Assembly: GCA_018716305.1 (NCBI GenBank)
Contig: DVKB01000029.1
Span: forward strand, 1-51,366
DNA: 51,366 bases
From: Candidatus Scatomonas merdigallinarum
GTDB taxonomy: Bacteria > Bacillota > Clostridia > Lachnospirales > Lachnospiraceae
Direction: 5' to 3'
Below, piece by piece: positions 39,798 to 48,467 of this stretch; within the stretch, counting starts at the first letter, position 1; each line of letters begins with the position of its first letter. The notes under the pieces were generated by a model, which was not told the origin of the DNA, did not search any database, and worked only from the letters and a program-made list of their open reading frames with translations. The translations under genes were made by a program, and so were the position numbers.

Positions 39798-40961
39798 ATG
39801 ACAGAAGAAAAAAGAATCAGTCCAATCGGGACCGCCGCGATTATGTGTCTGTTCCTGGTATCCATGGGATTTACGGTGGTAACGCCGGCGATCGCGGTTC
39901 TGGGGGAGCATTTCGCGGGGAAAAATGTAGCCTGGGTATCTACCTTGCCTACCCTGTTTACCGTGCTGGGCACCGCGCTGGCCGGATCGGTTATGGGCAA
40001 AAAGATGAAATATCGTACCCTGGCGATCCTGTCCGGATTTCTCTATGTGATCGGCGGATGTGCTCCGGCCCTGTTTGACAACTATGCCGGCATGCTGGTA
40101 TGCCGGGCGATCCTGGGCTTTGGTCTTGGCCTTATGGCGCCTCTGGGAAACGCGCTGATCGTGGGAAACTACAAAGGACAGAAACAGGCGTCTCTGCTGG
40201 GATACGGTACTCTGTTCATGAACGGCGGCGGAATCATCCTGCAGATGCTGGGAGGAGCCCTGGCAGATGTGAACTGGCAGCTGGTGTTCTGGGGACATGC
40301 CTTCGGACTCATCGGCCTTTTCATGGCCTTCTTCCTTCCTGAGCCTGACGCCCCCGCTCCCGCTCCGGAAGCCGCTAAAAGCGGGAAAAAGGAAAAAATG
40401 GGAAAGACCGTGTGGGTCATCGCCATTCTGTTTGTACTTTTTAATGTATTAAATTACCCGGTTATGCTGAATATTTCCGGACTGTTTGTGGCACGGCAGG
40501 CAGGAACGGCGGCGACGGCTGCTACCGCCCTTTCCATGTATACCGTGGCAGGCTGCGTGGCAGGACTTGTATTCGGAACTGTTTTCAAATTCGCGAAACG
40601 CTGGTGCGTGGCGCTGGGCTATATCCTCTGCGGTCTGGGAGCGCTCTGTGTGTATGTAGGTCAGAACGCGGTTATCATGACTCTCGGCCTGATCCTGATC
40701 GGTTTCGGATTCTCCACGATTATGCCCGCGTTCTTTGCCTGGGTAGGTGTGGTCACTCCGGCCAGCACGGTTGCGGGAGCGATTTCTATCTGTATGGCGT
40801 TTACGAATCTGGGAGCGTTTATCAGTACCTTCTGGCTGCAGTTCCTGGATCTGGTGTTCGGTGAAAGCGTATTGAGCGGCATTATGATCGAGATAGTTGT
40901 ATTCCTGATTATCGGCGTGATATTCTTAATTTACAGCCCCTTCAGAGAAAAGAAGGCCTGA
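39798..40961 (+). CDS. MFS transporter, first gene of UroD-family operon
   Basis: 387 aa with 12 hydrophobic segments in two sets of six, joined by a charged, Pro/Ala/Lys-rich loop near residue 190-205. Major facilitator pattern, with GxxxG-rich helices (RAILGFGLGLMAPLGNALIV). AAAGGAGG lies 10 bases upstream of ATG. Followed after 22 bases by the second UroD-family gene. It probably imports or exports the substrate or product of the UroD-family enzymes; the specificity is unknown. Confidence 0.9.
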   Translation: MTEEKRISPIGTAAIMCLFLVSMGFTVVTPAIAVLGEHFAGKNVAWVSTLPTLFTVLGTALAGSVMGKKMKYRTLAILSGFLYVIGGCAPALFDNYAGMLVCRAILGFGLGLMAPLGNALIVGNYKGQKQASLLGYGTLFMNGGGIILQMLGGALADVNWQLVFWGHAFGLIGLFMAFFLPEPDAPAPAPEAAKSGKKEKMGKTVWVIAILFVLFNVLNYPVMLNISGLFVARQAGTAATAATALSMYTVAGCVAGLVFGTVFKFAKRWCVALGYILCGLGALCVYVGQNAVIMTLGLILIGFGFSTIMPAFFAWVGVVTPASTVAGAISICMAFTNLGAFISTFWLQFLDLVFGESVLSGIMIEIVVFLIIGVIFLIYSPFREKKA

Positions 40962-40983
40962 GAAAGAAAAGAGAGGGTGTTTC

Positions 40984-42009
40984 ATGGCAAACTTAACAGA
41001 AAAAGAAAATTATCTGATGACACTGAGAGGGGAATGTCCGGAGTGGGTTCCCATCTATACCTTCGGCGATATGCCCGGTTCCAGCCATGCTCCGGCCAGT
41101 GTTATGTGCGAGCCGCTGATTCTGTCTAATTTCCGTTTCGCGGGAGGCGGCAAGGATGTGTGGGGAGTCAATTACGTTCCCACCCGTGAGACGGGAAACG
41201 CTCTGCTGCCGGAGCCGAACAACTTTATTCTGAAAGATATCCGTCAGTGGAGAGACGTAATAAAAGCGCCGGATATCTCCCATGTAGACTGGGAAGCGGA
41301 GGCGAAAAAGCAGCTGGATATGTTTAAAATCGACAGAACCCAGTCGGCGGTAGCCTTTAACCTGCATGTGGGCTATTTCCAGAATTTAATGGCATTTATG
41401 GGATTCACCGAGGGCCTGTGCGCTATGTACGAGGAACCCGAGGAGGTTATGGCGCTGTTTGACTATATCTGCAGCTTTTACGAAGAGGTTGCCAGAAATA
41501 TTATGCCTTATTATGAGCCGGATGTATTTACCATGATGGACGATACGGCAGCCTGGCGGGCTCCCTTTATTTCTCCGGAGATGTACCACGATATGGTGCT
41601 GCCCTTCCTGGATCGGCAGGCAAAATTCGGAAGAGACGCGGGAATTCCCATTACCATGCATAACTGCGGAAAAGCGGAATGCTTTATCGACGACTGGCTT
41701 TCCATCGGCGTCAATGCCTGGGATCCCGCTCAGACCTGCAACGATCTGAAGGCGGTGAAAGAAAAGTACGGAAATAAGCTGGTTCTCATGGGCGGCTGGG
41801 ACGCCAACGGCAAACTGGCCAGCCCCACCGTAACAGACGAGGAAATCCGCCAGTCCGTCCGGGACAGCATGGATCTGCTGGCGCCGGGAGGCGGATACTG
41901 CTTCTGCGGCGGATATTTGGGTCCCATTGATGATCCGGAAGTCGCCAGAAAGAACAAAGTGGTAATGGATGAAGTGGAGTCTTACGGACGCAGCTTTTAT
42001 AAAAAGTAA
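40984..42009 (+). CDS. UroD-superfamily protein 2 (methyltransferase-like)
   Basis: 341 aa. The most MtaA-like of the five: MHNCGKAECFIDD gives the His-x-Cys pair and GGYCFCGGYLGP near the C-terminus supplies a further Cys, the expected Zn site of corrinoid/thiol methyltransferases. It also has MGGWDANGKL. It lacks the HHDDWGS segment of paralogues 1, 4 and 5 (MMDDTAAWRAPF instead). AGAGAGGG lies upstream of ATG. Confidence 0.88.
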   Translation: MANLTEKENYLMTLRGECPEWVPIYTFGDMPGSSHAPASVMCEPLILSNFRFAGGGKDVWGVNYVPTRETGNALLPEPNNFILKDIRQWRDVIKAPDISHVDWEAEAKKQLDMFKIDRTQSAVAFNLHVGYFQNLMAFMGFTEGLCAMYEEPEEVMALFDYICSFYEEVARNIMPYYEPDVFTMMDDTAAWRAPFISPEMYHDMVLPFLDRQAKFGRDAGIPITMHNCGKAECFIDDWLSIGVNAWDPAQTCNDLKAVKEKYGNKLVLMGGWDANGKLASPTVTDEEIRQSVRDSMDLLAPGGGYCFCGGYLGPIDDPEVARKNKVVMDEVESYGRSFYKK

Positions 42010-42063
42010 AACAGTGGTTTCCTTATTACTGAATTTTTTTAACGGGAAAGAGAGGAATAGATC

Positions 42064-43149
42064 ATGAGTGTAGGAAAATTCATGCAGACAGCCGCAAACA
42101 GAGATTATTCAAAAAGCTGGCAGGCGCCGGGAAGCTTTCCCTGGATCGCCCAGCAGCCGAAGGAGCCTATTACCGGCAGAGCGCACAGCGTAAGAGAAAA
42201 TTATATCCGCTGCGTCAAAGGAGAGCAGCCTTATTGGATGCCGGCGTATTTCTATGAATCCAATACGGTATGGCCGGACGCCATGGAGGAGCATCCGGTA
42301 CCCGAGGTAGATGGATATGACTGGTGGGGCGTTTACTGGGTCATGGTGGAAACCGTAGGGGGAATGATTACAAAACCGGGAACCAGGGCCATCAAGGATT
42401 TTGCCAACTGGAAAGAGGAAGTGGAATGGCCGGATTTATCTCTGGTGGATTTTGAGGCGGACGGAAAGAAACTGCAGAAAACCATGGATCCCGACCGTCC
42501 TCACATTTATGAGTGCGTAGAGGGAATTTCCGAGAGACTTCATGAAATGATGCCCTTTGACGAGTATCTGATGACCTTCTATGAGGAGCCGGAACTTCTG
42601 GAAGAGTTTTTCCAGAAAATGGCGGACTATAAAATCGAGTCCACCTCAAAAATCTTCCAGTACTACGGACAGGTAGACGGCGTGCTCTACCATGACGACT
42701 GGGGGACTGAGAGAAGCGGATTTTTCTCAAATGAAATGTTTCGGAAACAGCTGATGCCCGCCACCAGCCGCTTCCTGAAATTTGTGAAGGATCAGGGGAA
42801 ATTCATCGAGCTGCACTCCTGCGGAAGAAATATGCAGTATGTTCCGGAAATGATCGAAATGGGAATTGATATGTGGACGCCTCAGATGAGAGCCAATGAC
42901 GCGGATTTCCTCTACAATCATTACGGAAAACAGATGACCTTCTGCTTCGGCATGGAAATCCCCCATGACTGGAAGGAGGCGGAGATCCGCAAGGCGGTCC
43001 GCGATTTTGTAGATCACTATGGAGAGACCGGGCGGACCATGCTCTGGATCATGACGGATATGACAGATCCCGTACAGGATCAGGTGGCCAGAGATGAGCT
43101 GTATCATTATTCTCTGGAATATTATAATAAACTGTATCACCGGGATTAA
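42064..43149 (+). CDS. UroD-superfamily protein 3 (methyltransferase-like)
   Basis: 361 aa, with an N-terminal extension of about 40 residues compared with its neighbours. It has VLYHDDWGTERSGFF and ELHSCGRNMQYVPEM, keeping a His-x-Cys pair, but its C-terminus (MLWIMTDMTDP) has no obvious third Cys. GAGAGGAA precedes ATG. It is 54 bases behind paralogue 2 and 14 before paralogue 4. Confidence 0.88.
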   Translation: MSVGKFMQTAANRDYSKSWQAPGSFPWIAQQPKEPITGRAHSVRENYIRCVKGEQPYWMPAYFYESNTVWPDAMEEHPVPEVDGYDWWGVYWVMVETVGGMITKPGTRAIKDFANWKEEVEWPDLSLVDFEADGKKLQKTMDPDRPHIYECVEGISERLHEMMPFDEYLMTFYEEPELLEEFFQKMADYKIESTSKIFQYYGQVDGVLYHDDWGTERSGFFSNEMFRKQLMPATSRFLKFVKDQGKFIELHSCGRNMQYVPEMIEMGIDMWTPQMRANDADFLYNHYGKQMTFCFGMEIPHDWKEAEIRKAVRDFVDHYGETGRTMLWIMTDMTDPVQDQVARDELYHYSLEYYNKLYHRD

Positions 43150-43163
43150 AAGGGAGGAAATAT

Positions 43164-44150
43164 ATGCTGACCAAAAGAGAAAATCTTCTGGAAACCATCC
43201 GCGGCGGAACTCCGGAACGATTTGTAAACCAGTATGAGTATATGGCCCTGGTAGCGGATCCGGTGTTTCTCGGCGCGCTGGGGAATTGTCCCAAAGGACA
43301 GACCTCTGTGAACGGATGGGGAGTTACCATCGAATTTCCGGATTATGTGCCGGGACCATTTCCCAATACCAGCGAAGAACTGAGAGTGATTAAGGACATC
43401 ACGAAATGGAGAGATTATGTAAAGGCTCCTTCCACAGATTACCCGGAAGAGGCGTGGGCTCCTTTTGTGCAGGCAGCGGAAGCCGTAGACCGGAAGGAAC
43501 AGTTTGTGGCTCCTATGGTAGCGCCCGGAATGTTTGAAAAGGTCCATTATTTAATGGGAATGGAAGAAGCTATGATGGCTTTTTATGAAGAGCCGGAGGC
43601 AATGCATGAACTGATTGATTTTCTGGCGGATTTTGAGATCGCCCATGCCAAAGAGGTTATTGCCAGAATGCATCCGGACGCGCTGTTTCATCACGACGAC
43701 TGGGGAAGCCAGAAATCCTCTTTCCTGTCTCCGGAGATGTTCCGGGAATTTTTTGTACCGGCGTACAAGAAAATCTACGGATTCTGGAAAGAAAACGGAG
43801 TGGAGCTGATCGTACATCACAGCGATTCTTACGGGGCGAATCTGGTGCCAGCCATGATTGAGTGCGGAATCGATATCTGGCAGGGAGCCATGTCCACAAA
43901 CAATATCCCGGAGCTAATCAAACAATACGGCGGAAAGATTTCTTTCCACGGCGGGATCGACAACGGAAAAGTGGACAGGGCAGACTGGACGGAAGAACTG
44001 GTTATGGAAGAGACAAGAAAAGCCTGCGAAGCCTGCGGAAAATTATATTTTATTCCCGGAACCACCATGGGCGGTCCGGAAAGTGTTTTCCCGGGTGTCT
44101 ACGACGCTGTGACAGCGGATATTGATAAATTGTCAAAAGAAATGTTCTGA
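43164..44150 (+). CDS. UroD-superfamily protein 4 (methyltransferase-like)
   Basis: 328 aa, by eye the closest relative of paralogue 1 across the whole length (MLTKRENLLETIRGG; LFHHDDWGSQKSSF; LIVHHSDSYGANLVP; GIDIWQGAMSTNNIPELI). Like paralogue 1 it has His-His-Ser-Asp where a zinc His-x-Cys is expected. GGGAGG lies upstream of ATG. Paralogues 1 and 4 look like a recent duplication, now on opposite strands. Confidence 0.88.
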   Translation: MLTKRENLLETIRGGTPERFVNQYEYMALVADPVFLGALGNCPKGQTSVNGWGVTIEFPDYVPGPFPNTSEELRVIKDITKWRDYVKAPSTDYPEEAWAPFVQAAEAVDRKEQFVAPMVAPGMFEKVHYLMGMEEAMMAFYEEPEAMHELIDFLADFEIAHAKEVIARMHPDALFHHDDWGSQKSSFLSPEMFREFFVPAYKKIYGFWKENGVELIVHHSDSYGANLVPAMIECGIDIWQGAMSTNNIPELIKQYGGKISFHGGIDNGKVDRADWTEELVMEETRKACEACGKLYFIPGTTMGGPESVFPGVYDAVTADIDKLSKEMF

Positions 44151-44159
44151 TACAGGCCG

Positions 44160-44195
44160 CGGCGGCGCAGGGACGGAAAGCCCCGGGCGCCGCCG
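44160..44195 (+). other. GC-rich stem-loop between paralogues 4 and 5
   Basis: CGGCGGCGC (44160-44168) pairs with GCGCCGCCG (44187-44195), loop of 18 bases, not followed by a U-tract. It lies 20 bases before the start of paralogue 5, so it may stabilise or process the mRNA rather than end it. Confidence 0.55.
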
Positions 44196-44215
44196 TGTTG
44201 ATAAGGAGGAAGAGA

Positions 44216-45202
44216 ATGAATCTTAGGGAAAACGCTATGGCGATTTATAATCGCCGGCAGCCGGATTATTATTTTGATATGATGGACGCCCTGGAACTGA
44301 TTCCGGATCCGGTGCTTATGGGGGATTTGTGTCCCCAGGACGGCCAAGAGCACAAAGATTCCTGGGGAACCGTTTATATTTTTAAGCCGGGAGCGCCGGG
44401 GGCGCATCCGCATGTAACCCCGGAAAACGCTGTCATTAAAGATATTGAAAAATGGGAAGAGCAGCTGACCGTGCCGGATCTGGACCATCTGGACTGGACG
44501 GAGGCGGTTCGGGCTGCGGAAGCGGTGAACCGAAAGGAAAAATTTGTGGGCTTTATGTGCGCGGGAGGTCTTTTTGAGAGAAGCCATCACTTAATGGGGA
44601 TGGAGACTGCCCTGATCAATTATATGGAATATCCGGAGGAAATGGCGGCGCTGCTGCGGGTGATCGCGGATTATAAGATAAAATATATCCGTCTGGTGGC
44701 TGAAAAAATACATCCGGATATTATCTTCTATCATGACGACTGGGGTTCCAAACAGAATCTGTTTCTGCCGCCCAGAGTCTGGAGGGCGATTATCAAACCG
44801 TTGCAGAAGGAAATCGCGGATACCATCCATGAATGCGGCATGATCTATATACACCACGCGGACTGCATCTGCCAGCCTATTGTGACAGATATGGTGGAGA
44901 TCGGCGTGGATATCTGGCAGGGGGTGATCGCCCAGAATGATATTGTTGAAATTCAAAAAATCACAGAGGGAAAACTGGCTATGATAGGCGGTATCGACGG
45001 TCCGAAAATCGATATCGAAAATATTACCGAAGAGGAAATCCGGGGGGAAGTGCGCAGAGCCATTGACACCTACTGCCCTGCCGGGCGGTTTTATCCGGGC
45101 ATTCCCAACGGAATCTGCTTCCGGGAATGGAATAATGAGATCGCTATGGATGAGTTAAAGAAATACGGAAAACAGTTTGCCCAGGAACATCCTGTTGCCT
45201 GA
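44216..45202 (+). CDS. UroD-superfamily protein 5 (methyltransferase-like)
   Basis: 328 aa. Contains FYHDDWGSKQNLFL, IYIHHADCICQPIV and GVDIWQGVIAQNDIVEI. The ligand region reads His-His-Ala-Asp-Cys, again not the plain His-x-Cys. AGGAGG lies 7 bases before ATG at 44216; earlier in-frame TTG overlaps the ribosome site. Last UroD-family gene of the operon. Confidence 0.88.
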   Translation: MNLRENAMAIYNRRQPDYYFDMMDALELIPDPVLMGDLCPQDGQEHKDSWGTVYIFKPGAPGAHPHVTPENAVIKDIEKWEEQLTVPDLDHLDWTEAVRAAEAVNRKEKFVGFMCAGGLFERSHHLMGMETALINYMEYPEEMAALLRVIADYKIKYIRLVAEKIHPDIIFYHDDWGSKQNLFLPPRVWRAIIKPLQKEIADTIHECGMIYIHHADCICQPIVTDMVEIGVDIWQGVIAQNDIVEIQKITEGKLAMIGGIDGPKIDIENITEEEIRGEVRRAIDTYCPAGRFYPGIPNGICFREWNNEIAMDELKKYGKQFAQEHPVA

Positions 45203-45291
45203 GCAGAAAAATACCTGTTTCGGCTGAGATGGAGGCTGCAGTGAGAGATCGCTGCGGCCTCTGGCGCGTCAGGAAGAGGCCGGGGTGTTTT

Positions 45292-45325
45292 CCGGCGGGG
45301 GAGGGAATTGCCGGTGGATTTTTTT
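45292..45325 (+). terminator. possible terminator after UroD-family operon
   Basis: CCGGC (45292-45296) and GCCGG (45310-45314), then TGGATTTTTTT. The stem is short. The 173-base gap also holds a longer GAGGCTGCAG/CTGCGGCCTC stem without a U-tract. Confidence 0.4.
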
Positions 45326-45375
45326 AAAGGGATGGAGTACACTGAAGGTATTCTCCGGTGAAAGGAAGAGACGCG

Positions 45376-46677
45376 ATGGAAAGGAAAATTACCTATATAA
45401 CCCGGGAACTCATGGAAAAAATGACGGCTCTGCGCCGGGAGTTTCACCGGTATCCGGAAACTGCCTGGACGGAGTACCGCACCACCTGGCGGGCGGCCCA
45501 GGAATTGAAAAAGGCCGGATTTCAGGTTTTCCTGGGGGAGGAGGTCTGCCGGCCGGATTCCCGGATGGGCCTTCCCACCGGGAAATATCTGAAATTCTGT
45601 GAGGCCAGAGCCCTGTCCGAGGGAGTACCCTCCGGGGTGATGGAGCGGATGCAGGGCGGAAAAACCGGCGCGGTGGGAATCTTAAAAGGAGAGAAACCGG
45701 GACCGGTGCGGGCGCTGCGGTTTGATATGGACGCCCTGCCTGTTCAGGAGGCGGAGACAGAAAGAAATCAGGGGTACCGCTCTCTGCATCCGGGTATCAT
45801 GCACGCCTGCGGCCATGACGGACACACGGCGGCGGGGCTGGGTCTGGCCCATCTTCTGGGACAGCGCCGGCAGGAGCTGACGGGGGAAGTGCGGCTGCTG
45901 TTTCAGCCGGCGGAGGAGGGCTGCCGGGGAGCCAGAGCTCTGGGGGATCAGGGCTGGCTGGAGGGTGCGGATTTTTTCCTTGGCGGACACATCGGCATCG
46001 GAGCGGAGCGTCTGGGAGAAATCGTGGCCTGCACCCATGGCTTTCTTGCTACCTCCAAGCTGGATCTTCAGTTCAGGGGCCGGGCGTCCCACGCGGCCAA
46101 GGCGCCGGAAAAGGGGAGAAACGCTCTGCTGGCGGCAGCGGTCTGCACGGTGAACGCCTACGCCATCTCCCGGAACGGGCAGGGAGACGGGCGGATCAAC
46201 ATCGGGAGGTTTACCGGGGGAAGAGGAAGAAATATCATTGCCGACGAGGCGTATCTGGAGGCGGAAACCAGAGGAGATACCGGCGGGATCAACCGGTTTA
46301 TGAGAGATTCTCTGGAACGGGTGGCCCGGGCGTCCGCGGCCATGTACGGCGTCACCTGCCGGATCCTGGAACAGGGAGAGGCGGGAACGGCAAAAAGCAG
46401 CCCGGAGCTGATCCGAATCTGCCGGAAAGCGGCGGAATCTGTGGGGCTGGGGGGATTGTACCGGGAAACCGGCTCCTTTCAGGCTTCCGAGGACGCGGCC
46501 ACGCTGATGGAGAGAGTACAGAACGCCGGCGGCCAGGCGGCCTACTTTATGTTCGGTTCCCCGCTGGCGGCGGAACACCATCAGCCGGGATTTGACTTTG
46601 AGGAAGAAGTGATGGGGATCATGGCGGAATTTTACAGCGCGGCGGTGCTGGGAAATTTTTGTACCTTCGGGGCCTGA
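45376..46677 (+). CDS. M20 metallopeptidase, AbgA-like aminobenzoyl-glutamate hydrolase
   Basis: 433 aa, the length of E. coli AbgA. Metal-binding motifs are RFDMDALPV and HACGHDGHTAAGLGLAHLL (about 125-145), FQPAEEGCRGARAL and the C-terminal AAEHHQPGFDF. HGFLATSKLDLQF and SHAAKAPEKGRNALLAAA match AbgA more than ordinary amidohydrolases. ATG at 45376 lies 9 bases from AAAGGA. No AbgB or AbgT gene is next to it. It would cleave the amide between an acyl or aroyl group and an amino acid; an N-acyl-amino-acid substrate is also possible. Confidence 0.87.
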   Translation: MERKITYITRELMEKMTALRREFHRYPETAWTEYRTTWRAAQELKKAGFQVFLGEEVCRPDSRMGLPTGKYLKFCEARALSEGVPSGVMERMQGGKTGAVGILKGEKPGPVRALRFDMDALPVQEAETERNQGYRSLHPGIMHACGHDGHTAAGLGLAHLLGQRRQELTGEVRLLFQPAEEGCRGARALGDQGWLEGADFFLGGHIGIGAERLGEIVACTHGFLATSKLDLQFRGRASHAAKAPEKGRNALLAAAVCTVNAYAISRNGQGDGRINIGRFTGGRGRNIIADEAYLEAETRGDTGGINRFMRDSLERVARASAAMYGVTCRILEQGEAGTAKSSPELIRICRKAAESVGLGGLYRETGSFQASEDAATLMERVQNAGGQAAYFMFGSPLAAEHHQPGFDFEEEVMGIMAEFYSAAVLGNFCTFGA

Positions 46678-46729
46678 AAAAAGTTTCCCTCCTGTTCCCT
46701 TTTGGGGAAGAGAGGAGGGAAACTTTTTT
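46677..46729. terminator. bidirectional terminator between AbgA-like and symporter genes
   Basis: AAAAAAGTTTCCCTCCT pairs with AGGAGGGAAACTTTTTT, a perfect stem of about 17 bp with runs on both strands. Confidence 0.93.
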
Positions 46730-46732
46730 CTG

Positions 46733-48097
46733 CTACTGGAATTTTTTCTTTTCGTATTCTTTGGTGATCCGGTATATGGTCATGGCGCAGGCCAGCAGAC
46801 CGATCAGGTTGGGCAGAACCATCAGGCCGTTGAACATATCCGACATATTCCATACCAGATCCACTTTCAGTGTAGATCCCAGAATGACAAAGGCAACTAC
46901 CAGCACCGCGTAGAATTTTATGGCCTTCTTGCCGAACAGATGCCGCACATTGACTTCTCCGAAGTAATACCAGCCCACAATGGTGGTGAAAGCGAAGAAC
47001 AGCATGCAGATGGCAATGAAGATCTCTCCGAAGGATCCGAAGACAGAATCAAAGGCTGTCTGGGCCAGGACAGAACCGGTCTGTCCGTTATTCCACACGC
47101 CGGTGGAAACAATAACCAGCGCGGTCAGCGTCAGGATCACAAAGGTATCTATGAACACGCCCATCATGGCGATGATACCCTGATCCGAGGGATGCTTCAC
47201 ATCCGCGGTGGCATGGGCGTGGGGCGTGGATCCCATACCGGCCTCGTTGGAAAACAGACCTCTGGCGACTCCGTAGCGCATGGCTTTCTGCACGGTGACG
47301 CCCAGCATTCCGCCGGCGATGGCCTGGGGATCGAAAGCACCCACAAAGATGTCGTGGAAGGCCCGTCCCACCCCGGAACCGGTCATGGCAAGAACCACGA
47401 TACAGCCCACAATGTACAGAAGAGCCATCAGAGGTACGATTTTTTCTGTAAAGCGGGCGATCCGCTTGATGCCGCCCAGGAAGATAAATCCTGCCACAAT
47501 TCCTACGATGATGCCGACAATCAGAGGATTGACGCCAAACACATTGCTGAAGGACTCTCCGATGGAATTGGACTGCACCATGTTGCCCATAAAGCCCAGG
47601 GCCAGGATGACAGCTACGGAAAAGAATCCTGCCAGGAATTTTCCAAAACGGCCTTTAAAGGCGTATTTAATATAGTAGATAGGACCTCCTGTGACAGTTC
47701 CATCCTCCACCACCCGGGTTTTCTGGGCCATGACCGCCTCCGCGTAGATGGTAGCCATGCCGAAGAAAGCGCTGACCCACATCCAGAAGATGGCGCCGGG
47801 GCCTCCGGCGGCGATGGCAGTAGCCGCTCCGGCAATATTACCGGTTCCCACCTGGGCCGCCACCGCGGTGGTCAGGGCCTGGAAAGAACTGAGGCCTTTT
47901 TCGGTGCCCTTTCCGTGAAGGGAAAAGTTTCCGAACAGGGATTTCATTCCCGCCCCGAATTTCCGCACCTGGATAAACCGCAGCATAAGGGTAAAAAAGA
48001 TGCCGGCTCCCACCAGCAGGAACAGCAGGGCGTAATCCCATAGAAAAGTGTTTACAGTGTCAACAATCCGCGATACAAAGCTTGTAATTCCGTCCAT
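46733..48097 (-). CDS. alanine/glycine:cation symporter (AGCS family)
   Basis: 454 aa with about eleven membrane spans. The family signature TAVAAQVGTGNIAGAATAIA lies near residue 75, and SNEAGMGSTPHAHA is another AGCS mark. ATG at 48097 has GGAGAAAAA upstream. A glycine riboswitch and terminator lie 75-330 bases upstream in the same transcript, so glycine is the probable sensed and transported substrate. Confidence 0.95.
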   Translation of the reverse strand: MDGITSFVSRIVDTVNTFLWDYALLFLLVGAGIFFTLMLRFIQVRKFGAGMKSLFGNFSLHGKGTEKGLSSFQALTTAVAAQVGTGNIAGAATAIAAGGPGAIFWMWVSAFFGMATIYAEAVMAQKTRVVEDGTVTGGPIYYIKYAFKGRFGKFLAGFFSVAVILALGFMGNMVQSNSIGESFSNVFGVNPLIVGIIVGIVAGFIFLGGIKRIARFTEKIVPLMALLYIVGCIVVLAMTGSGVGRAFHDIFVGAFDPQAIAGGMLGVTVQKAMRYGVARGLFSNEAGMGSTPHAHATADVKHPSDQGIIAMMGVFIDTFVILTLTALVIVSTGVWNNGQTGSVLAQTAFDSVFGSFGEIFIAICMLFFAFTTIVGWYYFGEVNVRHLFGKKAIKFYAVLVVAFVILGSTLKVDLVWNMSDMFNGLMVLPNLIGLLACAMTIYRITKEYEKKKFQ

Positions 48098-48167
48098 TGT
48101 TTTTCTCCATTCCCTCTCATTTGTAATCCTGCCGCCCGCGTCAGGCTCCGGGGAAATTTCGAATGTA

Positions 48168-48196
48168 CAAAAAAATCCCCGGGAAAATCCCGGGGA
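48168..48196 (-). terminator. riboswitch expression-platform terminator
   Basis: On the minus strand TCCCCGGGA pairs with TCCCGGGGA (48176-48184 with 48188-48196, 3-base loop), followed by TTTTTTT. It sits between the aptamers and the symporter start, where glycine binding would decide read-through. Confidence 0.88.
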
Positions 48197-48261
48197 CAAA
48201 AGGTTTCAACCACAAAGATATCTTCCCTGCCCGCGAAACGCGAATCCAAAGAAGATAATTG

Positions 48262-48432
48262 TATCCGTTCCCTGTCCTTTTGCCTGAGAGATTCACAGAG
48301 GTATCTGCTTTCACCTTCGGCACCCATGCGCGGGATTCTCCAGAGAGCCATCCGGCTGCAGTCCTGCCCGGGGATCCCGAACACCTGAGAGTATGATTCC
48401 TTCGGCGGGCGCAAGGCCTCTTTCCTGCAGCT
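48262..48432 (-). ncRNA. tandem glycine riboswitch
   Basis: Two aptamers are visible on the minus strand. The first has CCGCCGAAGGAA, CTCTCAGG and GGACTGCAG (about 48430-48358). The second has GTGCCGAAGGTG, ATCTCTCAGG and CAAAAGGACAGGG (about 48330-48265). These are the conserved cores of the tandem glycine riboswitch (gcvT class). It leads into an AGCS symporter rather than the glycine cleavage genes. Together with the downstream terminator this is a complete cis control unit. Confidence 0.92.
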
Positions 48433-48467
48433 TTCTATTGGCAGTATGTAATTGACTCACAAATTTC

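Noticed and set aside
38525-45202. Annotation of the UroD-family genes as haem-pathway HemE
   Set aside because: Five divergent copies with a transporter and PucR-type regulator, HHDDWG-type and HxC-type motifs and no other haem gene fit the methyltransferase-like branch better.
46940-48043. 367-codon plus-strand open frame opposite the symporter
   Set aside because: His/Gly/Asp-rich shadow typical of the complement of a membrane-protein gene.
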